The notes: generated by a model from the sequence alone, not told the origin. DNA of 64,000 bases from Sphingobacterium chungjuense (GCF_011316935.1 NZ_WLYS01000001.1:682001-746000); one strand, 5' to 3'. Counted from the stretch's first letter, positions 36,795-46,944 are shown. Numbers and translations are program-made.

Positions 36795-36885
36795 ACTCAA
36801 AATATAGATCTATTCTCAAACATAAACGAATTTTGTTAGCCACGCAATAATACATCAGCTACTTTAAGTTCTTTTAACGATCGCC

Positions 36886-38397
36886 TTATCGCTTTGGTAT
36901 TTCTTGCACCACCTCAGGATTTAATTTCAATCGGCCCGGCGAGCTTAACAGTAGCAGCAGAAAAGTGAGCAAACCATTGTAAATAATCAGCTCAAATCCT
37001 ACTTGGTAGCTGCCCAATGAAAACAGATAATCTGTATTGATGACCAGAAAAATAATCGTCGGTGAAATCACGCTGATGATCGGCACCAAGGAATCCCGCA
37101 CACGCAGTCGCGTTAGAATCCCAAAAGCAAATAAGCCCAACAAAGGCCCATACGTATAGCCGGCCGCCGTGAAAATAGCATTCACCACCGAGTCATCATT
37201 CACGATCCGAAAGGCCATAATCACCAGAAGCATGATGACCGAAAACCCCGCGTGAACGTAGTTCCGCTGGCGAATCAAATGTGGTGCATTTGGGTCTGCT
37301 TTCTTATTAAATCCTAGAAAGTCTACACAGAAGGACGTCGTCAAGGCCGTCAATGCAGAATCTGTGGTGGCAAACGTCGCCGCCGTAAGTCCCAACATAA
37401 AAATAATCCCAGGTAGCACCGTCAGATAATTAAGCGCAATCTCTGGATACAGGTAATCTGGCGTGCGCATTGCCGTAAGATCGATTTGATTCTTCGCGGC
37501 ATAGATATATAAAAGCGCGCCAACGCAGAGGAAAAACAAATTGATCACGATAAAGATACCCGTGAAGGTCAGCATATTTTTCTGCGCTTCGCCAATAGTA
37601 CGCATACTCAGATTCTTCTGCATCAGATCCTGATCCAACCCTGTCATCGCAATCGTAACAAATGCCCCGCCAATCACGTGTTTCCAAAAATGATTGCGCG
37701 ATCCTAGAAAGTCTTCCCACACGAAAATCTTCGAATAACTACTTTCCTTGACTGCTTCAAAAGCCTCCATCATAGACAAGCCCAATCCATCTGCCATAAA
37801 ATAGATCGACAATACAACCGCCAACAGCAAAAAGAATGTTTGCAATAAATCGGTAATGATAATGGTTTTCAGTCCGCCTTTATTAGTGTACAACCAGATC
37901 AACAAAAGACAAATAGCAATGGTAACGATAAAAGGCACATTCCATGCATCAAAGATGAATTTTTGCAGAATGATGGCTACCAGATACAAGCGGAAAGCCG
38001 AACCAATAGTCCGCGAAATCAAAAAGATCATGGCGCCAGTCTTGTAGCTACGATGGCCCAACCGCTCTTCTAAATACGTATAGATCGAGGTGAGGTTTAA
38101 GCGATAATACAACGGCAACAAGACGTAGGCGATCAATACAAAGCCGATAGCATTGCCCAGCACAAACTGGAAGTAACTGAAATTATTGGCTCCGACAGCT
38201 CCGGGCACGGAGATGAACGTCACGCCAGAAAGTGCGGTGCCGATCATTCCGAAAGCCACCATATACCACTTCGCATTGCGATTTGCTACGAAAAAAGTGG
38301 CATTGTCAGAGGATTTTCTGGACGTGAAATGCGCGATGGATAGCAGCACGCCAAAATATACAATCAGGAAACATAATAAGATAATCGGCGACATCAT
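36886..38397 (-). CDS. Sodium:solute symporter (SSS family), probable MurNAc uptake
   Basis: A 503-residue transporter with about 13 membrane segments, starting SPIILLCFLIVYFGVLLSIA. The SSS core motif region is seen as MIGTALSGVTFISVPGAVGA and the ion-site region as LGLTAATFATTDSALTALTT. It starts seven bases after murQ and belongs to that operon, so N-acetylmuramic acid or a related amino sugar is the best guess for its substrate. As I recall, an inner-membrane MurNAc transporter is encoded with murQ in Tannerella forsythia. The substrate assignment is inference from context. Confidence 0.87.
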   Translation of the reverse strand: MMSPIILLCFLIVYFGVLLSIAHFTSRKSSDNATFFVANRNAKWYMVAFGMIGTALSGVTFISVPGAVGANNFSYFQFVLGNAIGFVLIAYVLLPLYYRLNLTSIYTYLEERLGHRSYKTGAMIFLISRTIGSAFRLYLVAIILQKFIFDAWNVPFIVTIAICLLLIWLYTNKGGLKTIIITDLLQTFFLLLAVVLSIYFMADGLGLSMMEAFEAVKESSYSKIFVWEDFLGSRNHFWKHVIGGAFVTIAMTGLDQDLMQKNLSMRTIGEAQKNMLTFTGIFIVINLFFLCVGALLYIYAAKNQIDLTAMRTPDYLYPEIALNYLTVLPGIIFMLGLTAATFATTDSALTALTTSFCVDFLGFNKKADPNAPHLIRQRNYVHAGFSVIMLLVIMAFRIVNDDSVVNAIFTAAGYTYGPLLGLFAFGILTRLRVRDSLVPIISVISPTIIFLVINTDYLFSLGSYQVGFELIIYNGLLTFLLLLLSSPGRLKLNPEVVQEIPKR

Positions 38398-38404
38398 GAG
38401 GGCG

Positions 38405-39229
38405 TTAAGAGTTTTTCAAATCTGCTTCGTATTGCGTAGCTGCAGCGCGCACGCTGCCATATTTGTCTAGGTATTCCTTTGCAGTGGTTTCGTTCGCTCC
38501 CGTTTCGTCCATCACCATCTGTACCGCACGGCCGACCAATTTATGATTCGATAGTTGCATATCCACCATTTTATTTCCTTTGACCCGGCCAAGCTTAATC
38601 ATCACAGCGGTGCTCAACATATTCAACACCAATTTCTGTGCTGTTCCTGCTTTCATCCGCGTCGAGCCAGTGACAAATTCCGGTCCGACAACCACTTCTA
38701 CGGGATATTGCGCTTCAGCAGCAATAGGCGATCCAGCATTACACACAATACATCCCGTTGCCAAACCGGCAGCATTCGCATGCTGCAATCCACCGATGAC
38801 ATAAGGTGTCGTCCCCGAAGCGGCGATGCCGACTACAGTATCTTTCGAATTAATGTCATATGCTTCCAAATCTTTCCAGGCTTGCTCGGCATCATCTTCT
38901 GCATTTTCCACCGCTTTGCGGATCGCCGTATCGCCACCGGCGATCAATCCCATCACCCAATCGGCCGGTACACCAAATGTGGGCGGACATTCCGAAGCAT
39001 CGACCACACCCAAGCGACCGCTCGTGCCAGCCCCAATGTAAAATAAGCGTCCACCCGCTTTCATCCGATCTGCAGTGATATCCACTAATTTTTCAATCGC
39101 TGGAATAGCCAATGCCACCGCATGGGGCACCGTTTGATCTTCTCGATTGATATTGGTTAACAATTCGGTGGTCGACATTTTATCCAATCCTTGGTGATTC
39201 GATTCTTTTTCGGTCGTTCTAATGATCAT
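38405..39229 (-). CDS. murQ: N-acetylmuramic acid 6-phosphate etherase
   Basis: A 274-residue SIS-domain enzyme that removes the lactyl ether from MurNAc-6-phosphate to give GlcNAc-6-phosphate. Motifs seen are GRLFYIGAGTSGRLGVVDASECPPTFG, with the catalytic Glu in ASECP, and VTGSTRMKAGTAQKLVLNM. Length is close to the usual 300 residues, slightly short. It lies between the DUF1343 lipoprotein and the symporter, forming a peptidoglycan-salvage operon. No MurNAc kinase is next to it. Confidence 0.95.
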   Translation of the reverse strand: MIIRTTEKESNHQGLDKMSTTELLTNINREDQTVPHAVALAIPAIEKLVDITADRMKAGGRLFYIGAGTSGRLGVVDASECPPTFGVPADWVMGLIAGGDTAIRKAVENAEDDAEQAWKDLEAYDINSKDTVVGIAASGTTPYVIGGLQHANAAGLATGCIVCNAGSPIAAEAQYPVEVVVGPEFVTGSTRMKAGTAQKLVLNMLSTAVMIKLGRVKGNKMVDMQLSNHKLVGRAVQMVMDETGANETTAKEYLDKYGSVRAAATQYEADLKNS

Positions 39230-39270
39230 AATATGGTCAATAATATATAGTGATGCCGCAATTCGGCCTC

Positions 39271-40509
39271 TTATTCAAAATCTGGATACAGCAAATATTT
39301 CTTGCGCATCGTTTTATAGGCGGTCAATTCTTCTTTCCATGATTCTCGGATTTCCGCTTCGCTCTTACCGGCGATAATTTGCTGTCGCAATTGATCGGTA
39401 CCTGCCAGCTTGTCAAAGAAATCCGGGCGGGTAAAGAATCGCTTTTTATCCGGCATTTTCTGATAAAAATCCAACAGGTAGCGCAACGTAAACTGCTGTT
39501 GATCGGGATCGATACCGCGCAGATCCAATCCATAATTTACCTGCCCTTTTCCTTCTACGTGTTTGGCCATGCCCGATTTTTCGCTTGGTGTAAATGTAAA
39601 GTCGCCAAACACCCGATCTGGATAACCGACAACCTGAAAAGGAAAATCCGTGCCTCGACCAATGGAAAAATCAGTTGCTTCAAATAAACAGAGGGATGAA
39701 TATAATCTGATCGACACATCATTCGGTAAACTTGGCGATGGCACAACGGGCAACACATATCTGGTCGAATGTGTATAATGCTCCACCGGAATAATATGTA
39801 GTTCGCATTTGCGACCTTCTTCGAGCCAGCGTTCTCCATTGATCATCTGCGCCAGCTCTCCAATCGTCAAGCCATGCACCATGGCAATTTTATGATAAGA
39901 AATATTAGCTTTAAAACGATCATCCGATCGTACCGGACCATCGACTTGATCGCCACACGGATTCGGACGATCTAATACGATGAGTGGTTTGTTGTGTTTG
40001 GCACACAACTCCATCACCCGGTGCAAGGATGTAATGTATGTATAGAATCGTGCGCCCACATCTTGCAGATCAAAGACCATCACGTCGATAGATTGCACGA
40101 TCTCATCTTGCTTGTCATTGCCACCATATAAAGTGGGCAGTGGAATACCCGTTTTGCTGTCTACTTCATTGTCGACTTTTTCGCCGCGCTCTACCTGCCC
40201 ACGAAAGCCATGTTCTGGCGCGAATACGAATTTCACATCGACTTTTTGCGCTAATAAGAAATCGACAAGATGCGTACTCGTGTCGCCAACAATGGAAGTT
40301 TGATTGGCCATGAGTCCAACCTTTTTCCCTTGAAGCAAAGGCAAATAGTCCGCCGTCTTATCGGCACCGGTGAGTAATTGTTGCGCTTCGGACTTTACAG
40401 AATCTCTTGATTCCAACGAAGAGGCCGATTTTTTGCTAGCACCAGAAGAACAGCTTACTTGATAGAGACCGCCTAATAGGAAGATGATAATAAGTCGAGC
40501 GTAGATCAT
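39271..40509 (-). CDS. DUF1343 lipoprotein, NamZ-type exo-beta-N-acetylmuramidase
   Basis: A 412-residue lipoprotein with lipobox YQVSC near residue 20. The catalytic-family region starts at about residue 50 with KVGLMANQTSIVGD, and continues with FAPEHGFRGQ, VMVFDLQDVGARFYTYITSL and VLDRPNPCGGDQ-like and RGTDFPFQVVG segments. DUF1343 proteins include Bacillus NamZ (GH171), which releases MurNAc from the non-reducing end of peptidoglycan fragments. Placed next to murQ and a symporter, it would supply MurNAc for uptake. The gene ends 41 bp before murQ. Confidence 0.88.
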   Translation of the reverse strand: MIYARLIIIFLLGGLYQVSCSSGASKKSASSLESRDSVKSEAQQLLTGADKTADYLPLLQGKKVGLMANQTSIVGDTSTHLVDFLLAQKVDVKFVFAPEHGFRGQVERGEKVDNEVDSKTGIPLPTLYGGNDKQDEIVQSIDVMVFDLQDVGARFYTYITSLHRVMELCAKHNKPLIVLDRPNPCGDQVDGPVRSDDRFKANISYHKIAMVHGLTIGELAQMINGERWLEEGRKCELHIIPVEHYTHSTRYVLPVVPSPSLPNDVSIRLYSSLCLFEATDFSIGRGTDFPFQVVGYPDRVFGDFTFTPSEKSGMAKHVEGKGQVNYGLDLRGIDPDQQQFTLRYLLDFYQKMPDKKRFFTRPDFFDKLAGTDQLRQQIIAGKSEAEIRESWKEELTAYKTMRKKYLLYPDFE

Positions 40510-40587
40510 ATCAACTTTTGTTTTTTATAAATCTATTCAAAAAAAACAACTTATTAAATAGCAGCTCAAAGCGTTATAGCAAAGCCT

Positions 40588-42258
40588 CTATTTTACGTCG
40601 TAAGCGAGATAATCACTGGCATTGCCCAAGCGATCAATCGCTTGCACCGCGACGCCGCGCAACTTAGCCCCTTGTTTATTCGGAGAGAATTCGCTCGACG
40701 TAATGTCGCGATCGTAGATCGTGTATTCCCAATTATCGCCGTACTTAGCATATACTACCCAGTGATTGACATCTTCGGGTGTGCGGTGTTGCCATTTGGC
40801 AAAAACAGATCCGGATTTCTCTTTCGTCAACAACAAAGTTGGTGTGATTAACGGCGTTGTTTGCAGCCAAGGCGAGGCAGGAACTAAGGCTTTCTCTTTG
40901 TATGGACCATTGACCAATGCTTGCACCATGGCCGGACTTTTGGTTAAGCCCGCAATACTCCAGTGAATAACACCTTGGCTGTTGGGCACAATTTGACGCG
41001 TTAACTCTACTTGGCGCACGATTTCTGTCGGACGATCTGCCGTACGTACTTCTACCGTATTTAAACCCGGCCATAAGTGGCGATTGTGCTTATTTTCAGA
41101 TTGCCACCAACGCAATAAAGCTGGGAAGCTTTGACGCGGCGGATCAATCGCCCAATACAACTGCGGCGCAAAATAATCTACCCAACCTTCGTTTAACCAC
41201 AATTTGGCATCGGCATACAATTCATCGTACTGCGATGATCCGGTAATTCCGGATGGATATCCCGGTTTCCAGATGCCAAACGGACTCAATCCAAATTTAA
41301 CATGCTTCTTTTCGGCTTTGATCTCTCCGTAAACACGCTTGATAAAGCGGTTTACTTGATCCCGACGCCAATCGGGACGCGAAAGATTCCCGCCACGTTG
41401 GCGATAAGCATTCCACGAAGTATTGTCTGGAAAATCGGCCCCACCATTATACGATGCATACGGGTAAAAATAATCATCGAAATGCACCCCATCGATATCA
41501 TAGCGTTTTACAATATCGCGCACTACCATCGAAGCATGATCTTGTGTTGTTTGATCCGCTGGATCAAACCAATACATACCATTCTTTAATCGCACCACAT
41601 TTTGTGGAAATTTTTTCACTAACGACGCGCTTCCCACGCCGCCACCAGAGCTGTGATGTGCCCGGTAAGGATTCAGCCAAACGTGTAATTCCAAACCGCG
41701 TTTGTGCGCTTCTTCTACCCAAAACTCCAGAGGATCGTAATACGGATAAGGCTTACGGCCTGTTTCGCCAGTCAGGAAATACGACCAAGGCTCTAAGGAA
41801 GAGTTATATAAAGCATCTGCCGATGGTCTTACTTGGAAGATCACGGCATTAAAATTATTCTCTTGTAACAGATTCAAAAGCGTGATCGCTTCTTGCTTTT
41901 GTTGATCGGTCGATAGGTTGTTTTTCGATGGCCAGTTGATATTGGCTACCGTAGCGATCCACGCTGCGCGAAATTCGCGACGAACTTCTGGCAACTGCGC
42001 GCGTATCGGCTGCGGAACTTCTTTTTCGGCTACTTTTGTCGCTTTTACGACTTCGGCGGCACGCGATGTTTGCGCTACCTCTGCTTCCTTCGGCCCTTCG
42101 AGCTCCGGTTTACCCTGCGCTACACCTGTTACTTCGGTATTTGGTTTTACTAATACTTTGTTGCGCCCTCTCTTGCTCCCGCAAGAAAACAACACCAACA
42201 TCATCACCAATCCTACCCATAAAAAACCAATTCGTTGCCTCATATTCCAAAAGTTCAT
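40588..42258 (-). CDS. GHL10 family putative glycoside hydrolase lipoprotein
   Basis: A 556-residue lipoprotein with lipobox LFSCGS. An Ala/Glu/Lys-rich low-complexity linker (about 35-75) is followed by a GHL10 (DUF187) barrel with EFRAAWIATVANINWPS, FNAVIFQVRPSADALY, ELHVWLNPYRAH and GVHFDDYFYPY, the last carrying acidic residues near the expected active site. A C-terminal fibronectin-like domain follows. I chose the ATG at 42258; a second at 42243 is also possible, and the TTG at 42306 would add a non-signal tail. Related proteins are thought to act on cell-wall sugars. It is upstream of namZ and murQ in one direction. Confidence 0.87.
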   Translation of the reverse strand: MNFWNMRQRIGFLWVGLVMMLVLFSCGSKRGRNKVLVKPNTEVTGVAQGKPELEGPKEAEVAQTSRAAEVVKATKVAEKEVPQPIRAQLPEVRREFRAAWIATVANINWPSKNNLSTDQQKQEAITLLNLLQENNFNAVIFQVRPSADALYNSSLEPWSYFLTGETGRKPYPYYDPLEFWVEEAHKRGLELHVWLNPYRAHHSSGGGVGSASLVKKFPQNVVRLKNGMYWFDPADQTTQDHASMVVRDIVKRYDIDGVHFDDYFYPYASYNGGADFPDNTSWNAYRQRGGNLSRPDWRRDQVNRFIKRVYGEIKAEKKHVKFGLSPFGIWKPGYPSGITGSSQYDELYADAKLWLNEGWVDYFAPQLYWAIDPPRQSFPALLRWWQSENKHNRHLWPGLNTVEVRTADRPTEIVRQVELTRQIVPNSQGVIHWSIAGLTKSPAMVQALVNGPYKEKALVPASPWLQTTPLITPTLLLTKEKSGSVFAKWQHRTPEDVNHWVVYAKYGDNWEYTIYDRDITSSEFSPNKQGAKLRGVAVQAIDRLGNASDYLAYDVK

Positions 42259-42408
42259 AACAAGCAAAACTACAATTTTATCCGTCAAAAAAAAGAATTG
42301 TCCCACAAGGTCTTCGACAATTAAATTTTAGATTTTTGCCGCGGTGTCGTACATTAGCTGTAAGCATACAAAACCACAAAATATTTATATCACTACACAA
42401 TATATCCC

Positions 42409-42801
42409 ATGTCTGAAAAGAAGATATTTAACACAGATGCCGCACCCAAAGCCATTGGCCCTTACAATCAAGCGGTGCAAGCCGGAGATACTTTATACGT
42501 TTCTGGGCAGATTGCTTTCTTACCAGAAACCATGCAATTGGTCGCTACAGGCATTGCCGATGAAACCCATCAGGTATTGAAAAATGTATCGGCCATATTG
42601 GAGCACGCTAGTTACAGCTTCAATGACGTGGTCAAAACGTCGATCTTCATTAGCAATATGGACGACTTTGCGACCATCAATGATGTCTATGCGCAATACT
42701 TTGTAGAGAACCAGCCCGCGCGCGAAACCGTAGCCGTGAAGACTTTGCCAAAAAATGTGAACGTAGAGATCTCCGTCATCGCCTGGAAAAAAGGCTCCTA
42801 A
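42409..42801 (+). CDS. ridA: RidA family enamine/imine deaminase
   Basis: A 130-residue protein that hydrolyses reactive 2-aminoacrylate-type enamines formed by PLP enzymes. The family motifs are PKAIGPYNQAVQAGDTLYVSGQI near the start, the conserved Arg in PARETVAVKTLPKN, and VEISVIAWKK at the end. Length is standard. It precedes recG by 17 bp and is probably co-transcribed with it. It is divergent from the GHL10 gene. Confidence 0.94.
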   Translation: MSEKKIFNTDAAPKAIGPYNQAVQAGDTLYVSGQIAFLPETMQLVATGIADETHQVLKNVSAILEHASYSFNDVVKTSIFISNMDDFATINDVYAQYFVENQPARETVAVKTLPKNVNVEISVIAWKKGS

Positions 42802-42818
42802 AAATCTGATTTCCCGAT

Positions 42819-44924
42819 ATGGCTGTATTGACAGCAATCACTCCCATCGAATATCTCAAAGGCGTCGGCCCGCAAAAGGCCGACGTCTTGAAAAAAGAGT
42901 TGCAGATTTTCACGATCGGTGACCTGCTACAGCTATATCCTTTCCGGTATGTCGATCGGACACAGTTTTTCAAAATCCGCCAACTGGACGCTTCACTATT
43001 AGGCGCACAGGTGTTGGGCCGACTGATTCGCCTGCAAGAGGTTGGCGAAAAGCGCGCGAAGCGCTTGGTCGGATTGCTCAAAGACGAAACCGGAACGGTC
43101 GAATTGGTGTGGTTTCAACAAATCGCTTGGCTCAAAAAAACGCTGCAACTCAATGCCGTTTATGTGATGTACGGCAAACCGACCTCATTCAATGACGCGA
43201 TTTCCATCACGCATCCCGAGATGGAACTGTACCAATCTTCCGAGAAAAAAATCGGTAACCAAACCTTGCAACCGGTCTATACTTCCACCGAAAAACTGAA
43301 GAAATTCAATCTGGACACCAAAGGTTTACAGAAGTTGGTAGCTCAGGCTCTAGAAACGGTATTACCCAATTGGGAAGATGATCTGCCCGCAGGTTTGCGG
43401 CAGAAACATCATCTAATTTCGGCTCGTGAAGCTATTTTAGGCATTCATTTCCCTACGGATCAGACGGCGTATGAAACCGCGTCGCGTCGGCTCAAATTCG
43501 ATGAATTATTCTGGTTGCAGTTACGCTTGCTGCGCAATAAGCAGCTCAACACCAAGAAATACCGCGGGCATCGATTCACGCAGGTAGGCGATCATTTTAA
43601 TACGTTTTTCAACAACCGTTTGCCCTTTCCACTTACGGGCGCGCAGAAACGCGTGATGAAAGAAATCCGTATCGACACCAATACCGGTGCACAGATGAAT
43701 CGCTTGGTTCAGGGCGATGTTGGCTCGGGCAAGACGGTGGTTGCGCTCATGGCGATGCTATTGGCGATCGACAATGGATTTCAGGCCTGTATGATGGCGC
43801 CAACAGAAATCTTGGCGACACAACATTATCACGGCGTGAAAGAATTACTGGGGGAAGATCTGTGTCAGGTCGCTTTGCTGACGGGATCTACATCCACCAA
43901 AGAGCGTCGTCGCATTCACGAACAGCTAGAAGATGGCAGTTTGGATATTCTGATCGGCACACATGCTTTGATCGAAGACAAAGTAAAGTTCAAAAACATT
44001 GGCTTCGTCGTGATCGACGAGCAACACCGCTTTGGCGTGGAACAGCGCGCCAAACTTTGGCGCAAAAACACCATTCCGCCGCACATGCTGGTGATGACGG
44101 CGACGCCGATTCCGCGCACCTTGGCCATGACGATGTATGGCGATCTGGATATTTCGGCGATTGATGAATTGCCGGCAGGCCGAAAGCCCATCAAAACGGT
44201 GCATTTCTTCGAAAACCAACGCTTGCGCGCCTTTGGTTTTATGCGCGAAGAAATCCAGAAAGGTCGACAGATCTATATCGTTTATCCGCTCATAAAAGAA
44301 AGTGAAAAACTAGATTTACTGCATCTGGAAGCTGGACTGGAATCGCTGATGCGCGAATTCCCATTGCCCAACTACCGCATCAGCGTGGTACACGGCAAAA
44401 TGCCGATCAAGGACAAAAACTTTGAAATGCAACGTTTCGTAAAAGGCGAAACGCAGATCATGGTGGCCACCACCGTGATTGAGGTCGGTGTCAATGTGCC
44501 CAACGCCTCGGTGATGATTATTGAAAATTCCGAACGCTTTGGCCTCTCGCAACTACACCAGTTGCGCGGCCGTGTTGGTCGTGGTGCAGAGCGATCGTTC
44601 TGTATCTTGATGTCGAGCAATAAGCTGAGCAAAGACGGCAGAAAGCGACTAGAAACGATGGTGGAAACCAATGACGGATTTAAGATTGCCGAAGTGGACT
44701 TGCAATTGCGTGGGCCGGGCGATATTTCGGGCACCCAACAATCCGGCATTTTGGAGATGAAAATTGCCAACCTCAGCACCGATCAAGCGCTGCTGACCGA
44801 AGTACGGGAAACGGTGATCGACATTTTCTTACAGGATCCCGAGCTGCAACTTCCCGAACACCAACCATTACTCCAAAAACTCACCCACAAAGGCCCAGCC
44901 ATCGCTTGGGACAAAATCTCTTAA
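42819..44924 (+). CDS. recG: ATP-dependent DNA helicase RecG
   Basis: A 701-residue helicase that remodels stalled replication forks and branched DNA. The N-terminal wedge (OB) domain covers about 1-240. The helicase core has Walker A (QGDVGSGKTVVALMA), the DEAH-like box DEQHRFGVEQR, motif III VMTATPIPRTLAMT and the RecG signature QLHQLRGRVGRG. Length is typical. It follows ridA closely and is 46 bp upstream of hflX, which has its own TATCTTTG box. Confidence 0.96.
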   Translation: MAVLTAITPIEYLKGVGPQKADVLKKELQIFTIGDLLQLYPFRYVDRTQFFKIRQLDASLLGAQVLGRLIRLQEVGEKRAKRLVGLLKDETGTVELVWFQQIAWLKKTLQLNAVYVMYGKPTSFNDAISITHPEMELYQSSEKKIGNQTLQPVYTSTEKLKKFNLDTKGLQKLVAQALETVLPNWEDDLPAGLRQKHHLISAREAILGIHFPTDQTAYETASRRLKFDELFWLQLRLLRNKQLNTKKYRGHRFTQVGDHFNTFFNNRLPFPLTGAQKRVMKEIRIDTNTGAQMNRLVQGDVGSGKTVVALMAMLLAIDNGFQACMMAPTEILATQHYHGVKELLGEDLCQVALLTGSTSTKERRRIHEQLEDGSLDILIGTHALIEDKVKFKNIGFVVIDEQHRFGVEQRAKLWRKNTIPPHMLVMTATPIPRTLAMTMYGDLDISAIDELPAGRKPIKTVHFFENQRLRAFGFMREEIQKGRQIYIVYPLIKESEKLDLLHLEAGLESLMREFPLPNYRISVVHGKMPIKDKNFEMQRFVKGETQIMVATTVIEVGVNVPNASVMIIENSERFGLSQLHQLRGRVGRGAERSFCILMSSNKLSKDGRKRLETMVETNDGFKIAEVDLQLRGPGDISGTQQSGILEMKIANLSTDQALLTEVRETVIDIFLQDPELQLPEHQPLLQKLTHKGPAIAWDKIS

Positions 44925-44970
44925 AAACACGTATCTTTGTACTTTACAATCATAAAGAGAGAGATTTTTA

Positions 44971-46164
44971 ATGGGAAAAGAACCAAAAATATACGATACC
45001 GCTGCGAGACAAGAAACGGCTATTTTAGTCAGTGTCATTCCGCAGGGCGTCTCGGACGAAACCGCCAAGGAATACTTGGCTGAGTTAGATTTTCTGGTGC
45101 AGACGGCGGGTGGTATTGTAAAAGGCGTTTTCACGCAAAAATTAACCAAGCCAGATCGGGCAACATTTGTTGGATCGGGAAAGCTGGACGAAATCAAAGC
45201 ATTCATCAAAGCAGAGGAAATTGACATCGTCGTATTCGACGACGAGCTTTCACCATCGCAACTGCGCAACATAGAGAAGGAATTTGAGATCAAGGTATTG
45301 GACAGATCCAACTTGATCTTAGATATTTTTGCTAACCATGCAAAGACCGCGCAGGCGAAAACGCAAGTGGAATTAGCACAGTTACAATATTTATTGCCAC
45401 GACTAACTCGTATGTGGACTCACTTAGAGCGTCAGCGAGGTGGTATCGGTATGCGTGGTCCTGGTGAGAGCCAGATCGAGAGTGACCGCCGGATGATTTT
45501 GAATAAGATTTCCTTATTCAAAGAGCGCTTACAACACATTGACAAGCAGAATGAAACCCAACGTAAAAATCGCGGCGAACTCGTTCGCGTCGCATTAGTG
45601 GGTTATACCAATGTGGGCAAATCGACGATCATGAACTTATTGTCTAAGTCGGATGTATTGATCGAAAATAAACTTTTTGCCACGCTGGATACAACGGTAC
45701 GCAAAGTCGTGATCGAAAACTTGCCTTTCTTGCTGTCAGATACCGTTGGATTTATTCGAAAATTACCGCATCACTTGGTAGAATGTTTCAAATCGACTTT
45801 GGATGAGGTGCGCGAAGCGGATATTTTGATTCACGTGGTGGATATTTCACACCATAGTTTCGAAGATCATATTCATGCCGTGAATGAAACCTTGAAAGAT
45901 TTGAATGCCTTGGATAAACCGATCTTGACGGTATTCAACAAGATCGATGCGTACAAACCGGCGGTAGAACAGGATGAGGATGGCGAAGAAATCAAAGTGA
46001 CTTTAGAGGATTTTAAAAACTCGTGGATGGGTCGACACGCTGCGCCAGCAATCTTTGTTTCGGCAACGGATAAGGTCAATGTCGAAGAGTTTCGCGCGAA
46101 GCTATACGAGATGGTTTCCGAACTTCATACCGCGCGCTACCCGCACAACAATTTGTTGTACTAA
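44971..46164 (+). CDS. hflX: GTPase HflX
   Basis: A 397-residue ribosome-splitting GTPase. The N-terminal HflX domain (about 20-195) is followed by a glycine-rich linker (RQRGGIGMRGPGESQIESDRR). The G domain has G1 ALVGYTNVGKST, G3 DTVGFIRKLPH and G4 FNKID. A TATCTTTG box at 44932-44939 suggests its own promoter, though the nearest TTG is 23 bases upstream of it. The lipB gene begins 21 bp downstream in the same direction. Confidence 0.94.
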   Translation: MGKEPKIYDTAARQETAILVSVIPQGVSDETAKEYLAELDFLVQTAGGIVKGVFTQKLTKPDRATFVGSGKLDEIKAFIKAEEIDIVVFDDELSPSQLRNIEKEFEIKVLDRSNLILDIFANHAKTAQAKTQVELAQLQYLLPRLTRMWTHLERQRGGIGMRGPGESQIESDRRMILNKISLFKERLQHIDKQNETQRKNRGELVRVALVGYTNVGKSTIMNLLSKSDVLIENKLFATLDTTVRKVVIENLPFLLSDTVGFIRKLPHHLVECFKSTLDEVREADILIHVVDISHHSFEDHIHAVNETLKDLNALDKPILTVFNKIDAYKPAVEQDEDGEEIKVTLEDFKNSWMGRHAAPAIFVSATDKVNVEEFRAKLYEMVSELHTARYPHNNLLY

Positions 46165-46185
46165 ACGGTCGAAAAACGAAAGTTC

Positions 46186-46944
46186 ATGCAAAACAAACAG
46201 ACGCAATTTATCGATTGGGGTTTGGTAGATTACCAAGAAGCGTGGGATCGGCAGGAGTCGGTATTCAACCATGTGCTGGAAGCCAAACTGCAGAATCGTA
46301 CGAAAAATACAGAAAACCCAACGCCCAATTACCTGATTTTCACGGAACATCCGCACGTGTACACGTTGGGGAAAAGTGGCCATTTGGAGTATTTGTTATT
46401 GGACGAAGAAGGACTGCAAAAGCACCAAGCGACATTTTACAAAATCAACCGTGGCGGTGATATTACATACCACGGACCGGGACAGATTGTTGGTTATCCT
46501 ATTTTAGATTTGGACAATTTCTTCACCGATATTCATCGCTATTTGCGCGTATTGGAGGAAGCGGTGATTTTGACGCTGGCCGATTATGGCATTGTAGCCG
46601 GCAGATATCCCGGTTTTACGGGTGTTTGGATTGATGCGGACAACGATCGCGCACGCAAAATCTGTGCGATGGGCGTACGTGCTTCGCGCTGGGTCACGAT
46701 GCATGGTTTCGCTTTTAATGTGAATGCGGATCTGAATTATTTCAACCACATTGTGCCTTGCGGCATTGATGACAAGGATGTGACTTCCATGCAGCGCGAG
46801 CTCGGCTACGCTTTAGATATGGAAGAAGTGAAAGCGAAGCTAAAAGGCCATATTGCTTCGCTTTTTGAAATGGAATTGGTTGTTGCTACAGCGCCAATTC
46901 TACCACTGTCGGACAATGATCTGAGTGCACCGCCTCTGACATAA
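46186..46944 (+). CDS. lipB: Octanoyltransferase LipB
   Basis: A 252-residue enzyme that transfers octanoate from acyl carrier protein to lipoyl domains. The core motifs are HPHVYTLGKSGH, INRGGDITYHGPGQIVGYPILDL, the catalytic Lys in ARKICAMGVRAS and the catalytic Cys in IVPCGIDDKDVTSM. The C-terminal end, from about residue 233 (VVATAPILPL onwards), is read antisense to the last codons of xth and is not part of the conserved fold. It shares an operon with hflX. Confidence 0.95.
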   Translation: MQNKQTQFIDWGLVDYQEAWDRQESVFNHVLEAKLQNRTKNTENPTPNYLIFTEHPHVYTLGKSGHLEYLLLDEEGLQKHQATFYKINRGGDITYHGPGQIVGYPILDLDNFFTDIHRYLRVLEEAVILTLADYGIVAGRYPGFTGVWIDADNDRARKICAMGVRASRWVTMHGFAFNVNADLNYFNHIVPCGIDDKDVTSMQRELGYALDMEEVKAKLKGHIASLFEMELVVATAPILPLSDNDLSAPPLT

